From: SZUA-444 sp965226565
GTDB lineage: Bacteria; Bacillota; Clostridia; Oscillospirales; Ruminococcaceae
Direction of reading: 5' to 3'
NCBI GenBank assembly: GCA_965226565.1
Contig: CBDDDI010000005.1
Location: 310,001-374,000, forward strand
Length of the DNA stretch: 64,000 bases
Below are positions 1 to 9,418 of the stretch, piece after piece (within the stretch, counting starts at the first letter, position 1; the number at the start of each line of letters is the position of its first letter). Made by a program: the position numbers and the translations under genes. The notes beneath the pieces are model-generated. The model did not search any database and was not told the origin of the DNA. It was given only the letters and a program-made list of their open reading frames with translations.

Positions 1-486
1 GTTTTGCCAGCAAATACAACAGCTGAAAGAATAAAAGAAATTAATCCTGATGGAATTATGCTTTCAAACGGACCTGGAGATCCAGCTGAAAACAAAAATA
101 TCATTAATGAATTATCAAAAGTATGTCAATATAAAATACCTACATTCGGAATTTGTCTTGGCCACCAACTTCTTGCAATATCTCAAGGTGCTGAAACTGA
201 GAAATTAAAATACGGTCATCGTGGAGCAAACCAACCTGCTGTTGAATTAGAAACTGGTAGAGTTTATATCACAAGCCAAAATCATGGTTATGCAGTTGTA
301 AATGATACACTTAAAAACAACGGTAAAGTTACTTTTATTAACGCAAATGATAAAACTTGTGAAGGTGTTGAATACACAAATATGCCAGCATTTTCAGTTC
401 AATTTCATCCTGAAGCATGTGCTGGTCCACTTGACACTGCTTATTTATTCGATAAATTCATTGATTTGATTGTAGGAGGTAAATAA
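1..486 (+). CDS. carA: carbamoyl-phosphate synthase small chain, C-terminal part
   Basis: The gene enters from the left edge, so its start is outside the window. The visible part is the class I glutamine amidotransferase domain, which releases ammonia from glutamine for use by CarB in pyrimidine and arginine synthesis. Seen: SNGPGDP, the nucleophile elbow GICLGHQ with its Cys codon at 154-156, and QFHPEA with His at 406-408 and Glu at 412-414, the expected catalytic triad. The stop lies two bases before the carB start, and the carB ribosome-binding site AGGAGG (474-479) is inside the last carA codons, so translation of the two chains is probably coupled. Confidence 0.97.
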   Translation, partial: VLPANTTAERIKEINPDGIMLSNGPGDPAENKNIINELSKVCQYKIPTFGICLGHQLLAISQGAETEKLKYGHRGANQPAVELETGRVYITSQNHGYAVVNDTLKNNGKVTFINANDKTCEGVEYTNMPAFSVQFHPEACAGPLDTAYLFDKFIDLIVGGK

Positions 487-488
487 TT

Positions 489-3400
489 ATGCCATTAAAT
501 AAAGATATAAAAAGAGTTTTAGTAATAGGCTCAGGTCCAATTGTTATCGGACAAGCTGCTGAATTTGATTATGCAGGCACACAAGCTTGTCGTGCATTAA
601 AAGAAGAAGGACTTGAAGTTATTCTTATTAACTCAAATCCAGCAACAATTATGACTGATAACGCAATGGCTGATAAAATTTACATTGAACCACTAACAAT
701 TGAAACAGTTAAAAGAGTTATTATTAAAGAAAAACCAGATAGCCTTTTATCTACTCTTGGTGGACAAACTGGTCTTACATTATCAATGCAACTTGCAAAA
801 TCAGGCTTTTTAAAACAACATGGAGTTAAACTGCTTGGTGCAAATCCTGAAACAATTGATAAAGCTGAAGATAGACAAATGTTTAAAGACACTATGGAAT
901 CTATTAACCAGCCTTGTATTCCTTCAATTGTTGTTACTGATGTTGAAAGTGCTGTAGATTTTACTAATGAAATTGGATATCCTGTTATCATTCGTCCTGC
1001 TTTTACTTTAGGTGGTTCTGGCGGTGGAATTGTAAACAACTATGATGAATTAGTTGAAATTACACGTAATGGTCTTGAGCTTTCTCCTATTAATCAAGTT
1101 TTGGTTGAAAAATGTATTTCTGGTTGGAAAGAAATTGAATTTGAAGTTGTTCGTGATAGCATTGGAAACGTTATTACTGTTTGTTCAATGGAAAACTTTG
1201 ATCCTGTTGGTGTTCACACTGGAGACAGTATTGTTATTGCTCCTGCTGTTACTTTATCAGACAAAGAATACCAAATGCTACGTTCTGCTTCATTAAATAT
1301 TATTTCAGAACTAAAAGTTGAAGGTGGTTGTAATGTACAATTAGCTTTAAATCCTTCAAGCTTTGAATATGCTGTTATTGAAGTTAATCCTCGTGTTTCT
1401 AGATCATCAGCTTTAGCTTCAAAAGCAACTGGTTATCCAATTGCTAAAGTTGCTGCTAAAATTGCTATTGGTTACACATTAAGTGAAATTAAAAACGCTA
1501 TTACTGGAAAAACAGTTGCTGCTTTTGAACCTGCACTTGACTATGTTGTTGTTAAATTTCCAAAATGGCCTTTTGATAAATTTGTTTATGCTAAAAAACT
1601 TCTTGGTACTCAAATGAAGGCTACTGGTGAAGTTATGGCTATTGGATCTACTTTTGAAGAAGCTATTATGAAAGCTGTTCGTGGTGCTGAAATTGGTTAT
1701 GATAGTTTACTTGATCCTAAACTTCAAAAATTATCAGATGATGAAATAAAAGAAAAAATTGCTATTTGTGATGATAAAAGATTATTTGTTATATACGAAG
1801 CTTTACGTCGTGGTGTTAAAGCTAGCTATATACATGATATAACTAAAATTGATATGTGGTTCTTAGCAAAACTAGTTAAACTTGTTGATTGCGAAAAAGA
1901 ACTTTCTAAAGGTCAATTAACAGACGAACTTTACAAAACTTCTAAGAAACTTGGTTTTCCTGATAAAGTTATTAAAAATATATCTGGATGTGAAATTGAA
2001 AATCCTTTATTTGCTTCATTTAAAATGGTTGATACTTGTGCTGCTGAATTCGCTGCTCAAACTCCTTACTTCTATTCAGGATATGAAAAAGAAGACGAAG
2101 CTAGCCAATTTATTGCAAATAAAAATAGTTCTAACAAAACTATAATTGTATTTGGTTCTGGTCCTATTAGAATTGGTCAAGGTATTGAATTTGACTATGC
2201 ATCTGTTCACTGTGTGTGGGCTTTAAAGAAAAAAGGATATGATGTTGTTATTGTTAATAACAATCCTGAAACTGTTTCTACTGACTTTGATACTGCTGAC
2301 AGACTTTATTTTGAGCCTCTTACAAATGAAGATGTTATGAATGTTATTAATGTTGAAAAACCTTATGGTGTTGTTGTTGCATTTGGTGGCCAAACAGCTA
2401 TTAAACTTACTAAATTCTTAGGTGAAAATGGTGTTAGAATCCTTGGAACACCTGCTGATAGCATTGATGCTGCGGAAGATAGAGAAAGATTTGATGAACT
2501 TTTAGAATTCCACAACATTAAACGTCCTCAAGGTTACACTGTTATGTCAACAGATGAAGCTCTTCAAATTGCTAATAAAATTAAATATCCTGTTTTAATG
2601 CGTCCTTCATATGTTTTAGGTGGACAAAACATGATTATTGCTTTTAATGATGCTGATATTAAAGAATATATGGAGATTATTCTTCTTCAAAATATTGAAA
2701 ATCCTGTTCTTATTGATAAATATTTAAATGGTACTGAAATTGAAGTTGATGCAATTTGTGATGGTAAAGAAATTCTTATTCCTGGTATTATGGAGCATAT
2801 AGAAAGAGCTGGTATACATTCTGGTGACTCTATTGCTGTTTATCCTGCTTGGAACATTTCTGATGAAATGACTGAAAGAATTATTGATTGCTCTAAAAAA
2901 CTTGCTGTATCTTTAAACACAATGGGACTTGTTAATATTCAATATCTAATTTATCATGATGAATTATATGTTATTGAAGTAAATCCTCGTTCTTCAAGAA
3001 CTATTCCTTATATCTCAAAAGTTACAGGAGTTCCAATGGTTGAACTTGCAACTAGAGCTATGCTTGGTGAAAAACTTTCTGACATGGGCTATGGAACAGG
3101 TTTATATAAAATCTCACCTTATGTTACAGTAAAAGTTCCTGTGTTCTCTTTTGAAAAACTTATTGATGTTGATAATCATTTAGGTCCAGAAATGAAATCT
3201 ACTGGTGAAGTTTTAGCTATTGGTAATAATTTAGAAGAATCATTATACAAAGGTTTAATTGCTGCTGGATATAAACTTAATAAAAATGGCGGTGTACTTA
3301 TCACTGTTAGAAATAGTGACAAACCTGAAATTCCTGAAACAGCTAAATCATTCTTAGATCTTGGATTTAAACTTTATGCAACTGAAGGAACTGCTAAACT

Positions 3401-4529
3401 TCTTAATGATCAAGGTATTGAAACAACTCCAGTTAAGAAAATTCATGAATCTGATGAAAACACTTTAACTCTTATTGAAAGTGGAAAAGTTGACTACGTT
3501 ATTTCAACATCTTCAAAAGGAAGAATTCCAACAAGAGATAGTGTTAAAATTAGAAGAAAAACTGTTGAAAGAAATATTCCTTGTCTTACATCAATTGATA
3601 CTGCAAACGCAATAGCTTCTAGCCTTAAGAGTAAATACACAGAAGCTTCTACTGAACTTGTTAATATCAATGATATGAGAACTGAAAAACAAAAACTTGA
3701 CTTTATTAAAATGCAAGGTTGCGGAAATGATTATATTTATTTTAATGCAATTGAACAAAAAATTGATAATCCAGAAGGTCTTGCTATAAATTTATCTGAC
3801 AGACATTTCGGAATTGGCGGAGATGGAATTATATTAATTAAAGATTCTGATGTTGCAGATGTTAAAATGCAAATGTTTAATCTTGATGGTTCTGAAGGCA
3901 AAATGTGTGGAAACGCTATTCGTTGTGTAGGTAAATTCCTTCGTGATAACAAAATTATCAACAAAGATAAAATTACTGTTGATACTTTAAGCGGAACAAA
4001 ATCTCTTGAACTTATATATCACAACAACGAAGTTACTCATGTAAAAGTTGATATGGGAAAAGCTGAATTAACACCATCAAACATTCCTGTGAAACTAGAT
4101 GGAGATAAAATAGTTAATGTTCCTGTTACAATAGCTAATAAAAATTATAATATAACTTGTGTTTCTATAGGCAATCCTCACTGTGTTGTATTTAAAGAAA
4201 ATATAGATAATTTTAATATAGAAGAAATAGGTTCAGAATTTGAACATGCTGATATTTTCCCAGAAAGAGTTAACACTGAGTTTGTTAAAATCCTCGATGA
4301 TCATACAATAAAAATGCGTGTATGGGAACGTGGAAGTGGAGAAACTTGGTCTTGTGGAACAGGTGCATGTGCTGCTGTAGCTGCTGCCGTAGAAAATGGA
4401 TATTGCAAAAAGAATGAAGAAATTTCTGTTAAACTGCTAGGTGGAACTTTAAAAATTATTTACACAGATGATACTGTATTTATGACAGGTGGAGCAAAAA
4501 CTGTTTTCAAAGGAACTGTTATTATCTAA
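489..4529 (+). CDS. carB: fused carbamoyl-phosphate synthase large chain / diaminopimelate epimerase (CarB-DapF)
   Basis: One 1346-residue reading frame holds two complete enzymes. Residues 1-1060 are a full-length CarB: two ATP-grasp halves with EVNPRVSRSS near residue 298 and EVNPRSSRT near 830, then a methylglyoxal-synthase-like allosteric domain (about 935-1055). Residues from about 1063 to the end are DapF, which converts LL- to meso-diaminopimelate for lysine and peptidoglycan. Both DapF catalytic cysteines are present: MCGNAIRC (Cys1140) and SCGTGAC (Cys1289), matching the family's Cys73/Cys217 spacing. The junction has no stop, no ribosome-binding site and no convincing internal start (the ATG at 3675 lacks a Shine-Dalgarno), so a single polypeptide is made unless processed. 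Follows carA by two bases; a strong terminator follows. Usual CarB is about 1070 and DapF about 275 residues. Confidence 0.96.
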   Translation: MPLNKDIKRVLVIGSGPIVIGQAAEFDYAGTQACRALKEEGLEVILINSNPATIMTDNAMADKIYIEPLTIETVKRVIIKEKPDSLLSTLGGQTGLTLSMQLAKSGFLKQHGVKLLGANPETIDKAEDRQMFKDTMESINQPCIPSIVVTDVESAVDFTNEIGYPVIIRPAFTLGGSGGGIVNNYDELVEITRNGLELSPINQVLVEKCISGWKEIEFEVVRDSIGNVITVCSMENFDPVGVHTGDSIVIAPAVTLSDKEYQMLRSASLNIISELKVEGGCNVQLALNPSSFEYAVIEVNPRVSRSSALASKATGYPIAKVAAKIAIGYTLSEIKNAITGKTVAAFEPALDYVVVKFPKWPFDKFVYAKKLLGTQMKATGEVMAIGSTFEEAIMKAVRGAEIGYDSLLDPKLQKLSDDEIKEKIAICDDKRLFVIYEALRRGVKASYIHDITKIDMWFLAKLVKLVDCEKELSKGQLTDELYKTSKKLGFPDKVIKNISGCEIENPLFASFKMVDTCAAEFAAQTPYFYSGYEKEDEASQFIANKNSSNKTIIVFGSGPIRIGQGIEFDYASVHCVWALKKKGYDVVIVNNNPETVSTDFDTADRLYFEPLTNEDVMNVINVEKPYGVVVAFGGQTAIKLTKFLGENGVRILGTPADSIDAAEDRERFDELLEFHNIKRPQGYTVMSTDEALQIANKIKYPVLMRPSYVLGGQNMIIAFNDADIKEYMEIILLQNIENPVLIDKYLNGTEIEVDAICDGKEILIPGIMEHIERAGIHSGDSIAVYPAWNISDEMTERIIDCSKKLAVSLNTMGLVNIQYLIYHDELYVIEVNPRSSRTIPYISKVTGVPMVELATRAMLGEKLSDMGYGTGLYKISPYVTVKVPVFSFEKLIDVDNHLGPEMKSTGEVLAIGNNLEESLYKGLIAAGYKLNKNGGVLITVRNSDKPEIPETAKSFLDLGFKLYATEGTAKLLNDQGIETTPVKKIHESDENTLTLIESGKVDYVISTSSKGRIPTRDSVKIRRKTVERNIPCLTSIDTANAIASSLKSKYTEASTELVNINDMRTEKQKLDFIKMQGCGNDYIYFNAIEQKIDNPEGLAINLSDRHFGIGGDGIILIKDSDVADVKMQMFNLDGSEGKMCGNAIRCVGKFLRDNKIINKDKITVDTLSGTKSLELIYHNNEVTHVKVDMGKAELTPSNIPVKLDGDKIVNVPVTIANKNYNITCVSIGNPHCVVFKENIDNFNIEEIGSEFEHADIFPERVNTEFVKILDDHTIKMRVWERGSGETWSCGTGACAAVAAAVENGYCKKNEEISVKLLGGTLKIIYTDDTVFMTGGAKTVFKGTVII

Positions 4530-4550
4530 CTTAAACAGAATATAAATATA

Positions 4551-4588
4551 GAAGGAGCTTTTCAATTAAGAAAAGCTCCTTCTTTTTT
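4551..4588 (+). terminator. rho-independent terminator after carB-dapF
   Basis: Perfect 13-bp stem, arms 4551-4563 and 4570-4582 (GAAGGAGCTTTTC), six-base loop, then a run of six T. It ends the carA-carB-dapF transcript just before the converging spoIIID gene. Confidence 0.93.
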
Positions 4589-4606
4589 AGATATAAAATT
4601 ATAAAT

Positions 4607-4882
4607 CTATGTAGAAATCTTATGCTTATTTAGTTCCTCATATTTCAACTTAGTTGCCTGACCGCCTCTAATATGTCGTTCTTGCTTATTTATTTCCAAG
4701 ACTTCTTTAACCTTAGAGTGCAGTTGTGGTTTAATTTTGGAAAGTTTTTGAGAAACGTCCTTATGCACTGTACTTTTTGATATTCCAAATTGTTTTGCAC
4801 AGGCACGGACTGTAGACTTGTTTTTCAAAATATACTCACCAAGTATTACAGCTCGTTCATAATCTTTAGGTAGTTCATTCAA
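4607..4882 (-). CDS. spoIIID: sporulation transcriptional regulator SpoIIID
   Basis: 91-residue DNA-binding protein that acts in the mother cell during sporulation. Seen: the highly conserved N-terminal block ERAVILGEYI and helix-turn-helix KQFGISKSTVHKD (about residues 26-38), followed by a basic C-terminus ending in a TKxKYEELNK-type tail. Length matches SpoIIID (about 80-95 residues). I chose the TTG at 4882 because GGAG lies 7 bases upstream; a longer frame starting near 4927 would add 15 residues unlike the family. Known: SpoIIID works below sigma-E and controls sigma-K. It is the best evidence that this organism forms endospores. Confidence 0.93.
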   Translation of the reverse strand: MNELPKDYERAVILGEYILKNKSTVRACAKQFGISKSTVHKDVSQKLSKIKPQLHSKVKEVLEINKQERHIRGGQATKLKYEELNKHKIST

Positions 4883-4979
4883 AACTCTCACTCCAATACA
4901 AAAGGTTATATGCAAGTATATGCACAATAATCTTAAATAATGATTGAGAATTAAATAAACTATTTTTTAATAATTTTTA

Positions 4980-5756
4980 TTATGAATTTGTCTTCTTAAA
5001 TTTAATTTTATCAAGCTTTTGAAATACAATCATAGAGATAGGAATTATAATAATAACGCTAATTCCACTACACAATATATCAAAAACAATAGAATTTAAA
5101 AGTTTTGAATTTAATATAAACACAAAAGAATAATCACGATAGAAAAGCCATATTAAAATAATTATTAAATTACCAAAATAAATAAAAAAGAGTGTATTTA
5201 CTGTTGTACCAAGAATATCACTGCCTATATTAAGAGTTGATTTAAACAGCTTTTCATGCGAAATATCAGGTGTATTTGTTTTAATTTCCTGCATACTTGA
5301 AGTAATCGTTATAGCTGTATCAGAAATAGCACTAAAAACTCCAACTATAAGTTCACATATTATAAGTTTTATAAAACTTATATTTACATTTGTAGAAAGA
5401 TGTTCTATACTTTCTGATTGATTATAATCAAAACCTTGTATTTTCAGCATAGGAGCTACTAAAATAATGAAAAAAGTCATTATTATTGTAACAAATATAA
5501 CTGAAATTACAGCTGCAAAAGTCTTTTTATAAAATCCATTTAAAATAAGCAAAGTTATACAGCTCATAATCGTACAAAAAAACAATGTATATATAATTGG
5601 ATATTTTGTATCAGAAACTTTTTTTAATAATAAAAATAAAATTGAAAAATTTATTGCCAAAGCTCCAAAAGATTTAAAGCCTTTTTCTTCACCAATATAA
5701 CCCATTAAGAAAAATAATAGAACTATTAAAATTATACTAACACTCAACTTTATCAC
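4980..5756 (-). CDS. YibE/F family membrane protein (shorter paralogue)
   Basis: 258-residue polytopic membrane protein with about seven hydrophobic segments and the YibE/F core motif around SAISDTAITITSSMQEI. It lacks the extracytoplasmic N-terminal part of its upstream neighbour. Its GTG start lies inside the end of that gene (20-base overlap), so the two are co-translated; an alternative TTG start at 5747 is preceded by AGGTG at good spacing and is equally possible. The family's function is not established; the pair looks like two halves of one membrane complex (inference). Confidence 0.8.
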   Translation of the reverse strand: MIKLSVSIILIVLLFFLMGYIGEEKGFKSFGALAINFSILFLLLKKVSDTKYPIIYTLFFCTIMSCITLLILNGFYKKTFAAVISVIFVTIIMTFFIILVAPMLKIQGFDYNQSESIEHLSTNVNISFIKLIICELIVGVFSAISDTAITITSSMQEIKTNTPDISHEKLFKSTLNIGSDILGTTVNTLFFIYFGNLIIILIWLFYRDYSFVFILNSKLLNSIVFDILCSGISVIIIIPISMIVFQKLDKIKFKKTNS

Positions 5757-6852
5757 CTTTTTTCCTTAAGAATTTTATTGACAAATGTGTAGCAACAGGA
5801 ATTGTTAAAACCATACCAATACATCCTGTTATAGCTCTTACTATTTCAATATTCAAACAATATTCAAGCACATAAGATAAGTTATATCCATTTTTAAAAA
5901 GCAAAATGATCATAGGAAAACTTCCACTTATATAAGCAAAAAGTATTGTAGCAGACATTGTTCCCATTATATCTCCACCAATTATTTTAGCTGATTTCAT
6001 TAAATCATTACGTGAAATATTAGGATTAATCTCAATTAATTCATTAATTGATGATGACATTGAAACAGCAATATCCATTATTCCACCTACATTACCTATA
6101 ATAATTTGAATATAAAATAATTGTTTTACATCTTTTAAAACAAACTCCATTTGCTCAAAGAAAACAGTGTCCTCACCCATCAAGTTTATAACAGCAAATG
6201 TTATAAAACATGATAAAGCGACTCCTACCACTGTAGAACAAACAGAAATCATAGATTTTTTATTATATCCATTTATAAAGAAAAGAGTAAAAATAATAAA
6301 AAATATACTTGCCACAATTGATAAGAACACTATATTAATATTTTTTGTGTATAAAAAAGTAATTAATAAACAAATAGCTATATTTAATATTAAACTAATT
6401 GTAATAAACACGCTCTTTTTTCTTGAAATTAAATATAAAACAAAAATAAAAGTAAAAAAACAAAATACTATAACAGCATCTCTTTTTAAATCAATAATAA
6501 GTACATTCTTTATTTGTCCAGAATCCAAAGTTTCAACTTTTACAAATAGCTGGTCACCTTTTGAATATTTATTATCAAGCGATTGAGATACAGAATAAGA
6601 ATTTTGTATAGAATATTTTTGATTTTTATATTTTCCATTTAATATAACTAAATCAAGTTCTTGAGTACACATTTTTTCTGTATATCCAAAAACATCAGTA
6701 ACATTTTTTTCTGATAAAACCTTTTCTGATTTAACTTTTGCAATTGTTTCATTATACAAAAAAGCATTATTATATGTAAAAATTACAATTAAAGAAAAAA
6801 CAATAAAAAGTGAAATTGCAATTAAAATATTTTTATTATATTTAAACTTCAT
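5737..6852 (-). CDS. YibE/F family membrane protein
   Basis: 371-residue protein: one N-terminal membrane segment (about 8-28), an extracytoplasmic stretch of roughly 90 residues, then about seven membrane segments. The family signature is visible as GNVGGIMDIAVSMSSS, followed by an amphipathic ISRNDLMKSAKIIGGDIMGTM region. I chose ATG 6852, which has GGAG six bases upstream, over a start ten codons earlier. First gene of a two-gene unit with the shorter paralogue. Substrate and role are unknown; YibE/F proteins are predicted transporters or channels. Confidence 0.82.
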   Translation of the reverse strand: MKFKYNKNILIAISLFIVFSLIVIFTYNNAFLYNETIAKVKSEKVLSEKNVTDVFGYTEKMCTQELDLVILNGKYKNQKYSIQNSYSVSQSLDNKYSKGDQLFVKVETLDSGQIKNVLIIDLKRDAVIVFCFFTFIFVLYLISRKKSVFITISLILNIAICLLITFLYTKNINIVFLSIVASIFFIIFTLFFINGYNKKSMISVCSTVVGVALSCFITFAVINLMGEDTVFFEQMEFVLKDVKQLFYIQIIIGNVGGIMDIAVSMSSSINELIEINPNISRNDLMKSAKIIGGDIMGTMSATILFAYISGSFPMIILLFKNGYNLSYVLEYCLNIEIVRAITGCIGMVLTIPVATHLSIKFLRKKGDKVEC

Positions 6853-6903
6853 AAAACTCTCCAAAAAACTTAAGTTCCTCAAAATAGAAGAACTTATAAT
6901 AAT

Positions 6904-7839
6904 TTATTTAATTTTATTTAAACCTTTAAGATTTTTCAAATCAAAAGGAGTTTGTTGATATACACAATAATTTAACCAATTTGAAAACATCAAATTACCA
7001 TGACAACACCAATTTGAAAAAGGCTTATTTTTAGGATCTTCATTAGGAAAATAATTGCAAGGTATATCAACATCAATACCTTTTTCCTTGTCTCTAAAAT
7101 ATTCATTAGCCAAAGTATCTCTATCATATTCAGAATGACCTGTAATAAAAAATTGCCTACAAGTCTTATCAGCTATTATATGAACACCAGAAACATCAGA
7201 ATCTGTTAAAATATTCAAATGCTCATTTTTAACAACATCTTCTTTATCAATTTCAGTATATCTAGATTGAGGAACACCAAAAACATCATCAAATCCTTTA
7301 AGCAAAGGATGATTATTAAGCACACAATAATTAGGATAAATTCCGAACAATTTTTTATCAAGCAAATATTTTTTTATACCATAATGATAATAAAGTCCTG
7401 CTTGAGCACCCCAACAAATGTGGATTGTAGAATAAACATTAGTAGTTGACCATTTCATAATTTCACAAAGCTCTTCCCAATAATCAACATCTTCAAATTC
7501 CATTTTCTCAACAGGAGCACCAGTTATAACAAGCCCATCATAACAATTATCTTTTATATCTTCAAAAGTTTTATAAAATGTCAACATATGATAAGCAGAA
7601 GTATTTTTACTTTTATGAGATGCAACCTGAACAAGCTCAATATCAACTTGTAAAGGAGTATTACTCAAAAGCCTTAATAATTGAGTTTCTGTTTCAATTT
7701 TCTTAGGCATTAAATTAAGTATAGCAATCTTAAGAGGTCTTATATCTTGTTGATCTGCACGTTTATCGCACATTACAAACACATTCTCATCTAGCAACGT
7801 TGAATAAGCAGGCAAATTATTTGGTATTTTAATAGGCAT
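6904..7839 (-). CDS. metA: homoserine O-acetyltransferase, MetA type
   Basis: 311 residues, the usual MetA length. It acylates the hydroxyl of homoserine, the first step from homoserine to methionine. Seen: catalytic Cys142 in HICWGAQAG, His235 and Glu237 in TGHSEYDRD, and FGVPQSRYTE. Substrate choice: residue 111, directly after GAPV, is Glu. In this family Glu at 111 (as in Bacillus cereus) gives acetyl-CoA use, whereas Gly gives succinyl-CoA use, so I call it an acetyltransferase although many databases would label it succinyltransferase. GGAG precedes the ATG by 7 bases. Monocistronic; no SAM riboswitch was recognisable upstream. Confidence 0.94.
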   Translation of the reverse strand: MPIKIPNNLPAYSTLLDENVFVMCDKRADQQDIRPLKIAILNLMPKKIETETQLLRLLSNTPLQVDIELVQVASHKSKNTSAYHMLTFYKTFEDIKDNCYDGLVITGAPVEKMEFEDVDYWEELCEIMKWSTTNVYSTIHICWGAQAGLYYHYGIKKYLLDKKLFGIYPNYCVLNNHPLLKGFDDVFGVPQSRYTEIDKEDVVKNEHLNILTDSDVSGVHIIADKTCRQFFITGHSEYDRDTLANEYFRDKEKGIDVDIPCNYFPNEDPKNKPFSNWCCHGNLMFSNWLNYCVYQQTPFDLKNLKGLNKIK

Positions 7840-8113
7840 ATCTACGCTCCAAAATTTATTTAAACTTAATTATACCATATCCTTGAATTACTTTCAACAA
7901 TCTATAAAATGATTCCTGTATAATTCCTAAATATAATATATTATGTAACATAATTGATATACAATTAATATTATTTTACATAAAAAACATAAAAATACCT
8001 TAATACGAAATTTTATTTATATATTACATATTATTAAATTGAATATTAATTTAATATATGTTATTATACAATATACAATATACACAATGTAATAAAATAG
8101 GAGGTTGATTTTT

Positions 8114-9367
8114 GTGGGAATGACTATGTCTCAAAAAATTCTAGCACATCACGCTGGGCTAAAGGAAGTTCAAGCTGGAAATCTGATAATGGCAAGGCTA
8201 GATATGGTACTCGGAAACGATATTACTTCACCTATCGCGATAAATGAATTTAAAAAGACTAATTCTGAAAAAGTATTTGACGTTAATAAAATTGCTTTAG
8301 TAATGGATCATTTTGCTCCAAACAAAGATATAAAAGCTGCAACTCAATGCAAACAATGCAGAGAATTTGCATATGAATTTAATATAAAAAATTTTTTTGA
8401 CGTTGGAGATATGGGAATTGAACATGCACTCTTACCAGAACAAGGTCTAGTTGCTCCAGGCGATTTAATTATCGGAGCAGATTCTCACACTTGTACTTAT
8501 GGAGCATTAGGTGCTTTTTCTACTGGCATTGGATCAACTGATATGGCAGCTGGAATGGCAACAGGAAAAGCATGGTTTAAAGTTCCTGAGGCAATTAAAA
8601 TCAATCTCACTGGAAAACTAAATAAATGGGTTTCTGGAAAAGATGTTATACTTCACATTATAGGAATGATTGGTGTTGACGGTGCGTTGTATAAATCTTT
8701 GGAATTTACAGGTGAAGGAGTAACAAATCTTTCAATAGAAGATAGACTTTGCATTGCAAACATGGCAATTGAAGCTGGAGCAAAAAACGGAATATTTGAA
8801 GTAGATGAAAAAACTATTGAATTTTGTAAAGACAAAGTTAAAAAAGAATTTAAAATCTACAAAGCTGATGATGACGCCGAATATTCTCAAATTATTGATA
8901 TTGATTTATCAACAATAAAACCAACTGTATCTTTTCCACATTCGCCTGCAAACGCTAAAACTTTTGATAAAATTGATGATATAAAAATAGATCAAGTTAT
9001 TATTGGATCTTGCACAAATGGTAGAATTGAAGACATGAGAATTGCTGCTGAGATTTTAAAAGACAAAAAAATAGCTAAAACTGTTAGATGTATAGTAATT
9101 CCAGCAACACAAAAAATCTATCTTCAATGTGTAAAAGAAGGTTTAATGGAAATTTTCATAAACTCTGGATGTGCTGTTTCTACACCAACTTGTGGACCAT
9201 GTCTTGGTGGCCACATGGGAATATTAGCTAAAGGTGAACGTGCTGTTGCAACAACAAACAGAAACTTTTTAGGAAGAATGGGACATGTGGAAAGCGAAGT
9301 TTATCTTGCATCACCTGCAGTAGCTGCTGCAAGTGCTATTGCTGGAAAAATAAGCGATAAATTTTAA
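8114..9367 (+). CDS. leuC: 3-isopropylmalate dehydratase large subunit
   Basis: 417-residue aconitase-family subunit holding the 4Fe-4S cluster; with LeuD it isomerises 2- to 3-isopropylmalate in leucine synthesis. Seen: the cluster ligands in GSCTNGR and TCGPCLGG, plus the GADSHTCTYGALG active-site block. I chose the GTG at 8114 because AGGAGG (8099-8104) lies nine bases upstream and the product then begins M-G-M-T-M-S-Q, the common LeuC start. Belongs to the HacA-like, about 420-residue class typical of clostridia and archaea. First gene of leuC-leuD-GNAT-leuB. Confidence 0.95.
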   Translation: MGMTMSQKILAHHAGLKEVQAGNLIMARLDMVLGNDITSPIAINEFKKTNSEKVFDVNKIALVMDHFAPNKDIKAATQCKQCREFAYEFNIKNFFDVGDMGIEHALLPEQGLVAPGDLIIGADSHTCTYGALGAFSTGIGSTDMAAGMATGKAWFKVPEAIKINLTGKLNKWVSGKDVILHIIGMIGVDGALYKSLEFTGEGVTNLSIEDRLCIANMAIEAGAKNGIFEVDEKTIEFCKDKVKKEFKIYKADDDAEYSQIIDIDLSTIKPTVSFPHSPANAKTFDKIDDIKIDQVIIGSCTNGRIEDMRIAAEILKDKKIAKTVRCIVIPATQKIYLQCVKEGLMEIFINSGCAVSTPTCGPCLGGHMGILAKGERAVATTNRNFLGRMGHVESEVYLASPAVAAASAIAGKISDKF

Positions 9368-9418
9368 TATATTAAGACGTTTAAAATAAATTTCATTAAT
9401 TTTGAAAGGACTTATATT

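Noticed and set aside
7840..8113. Riboswitch or T-box between metA and leuC
   Set aside because: No SAM-riboswitch core for metA and no T-box GGTGG-type sequence or specifier stem for leuC could be seen in this AT-rich region.
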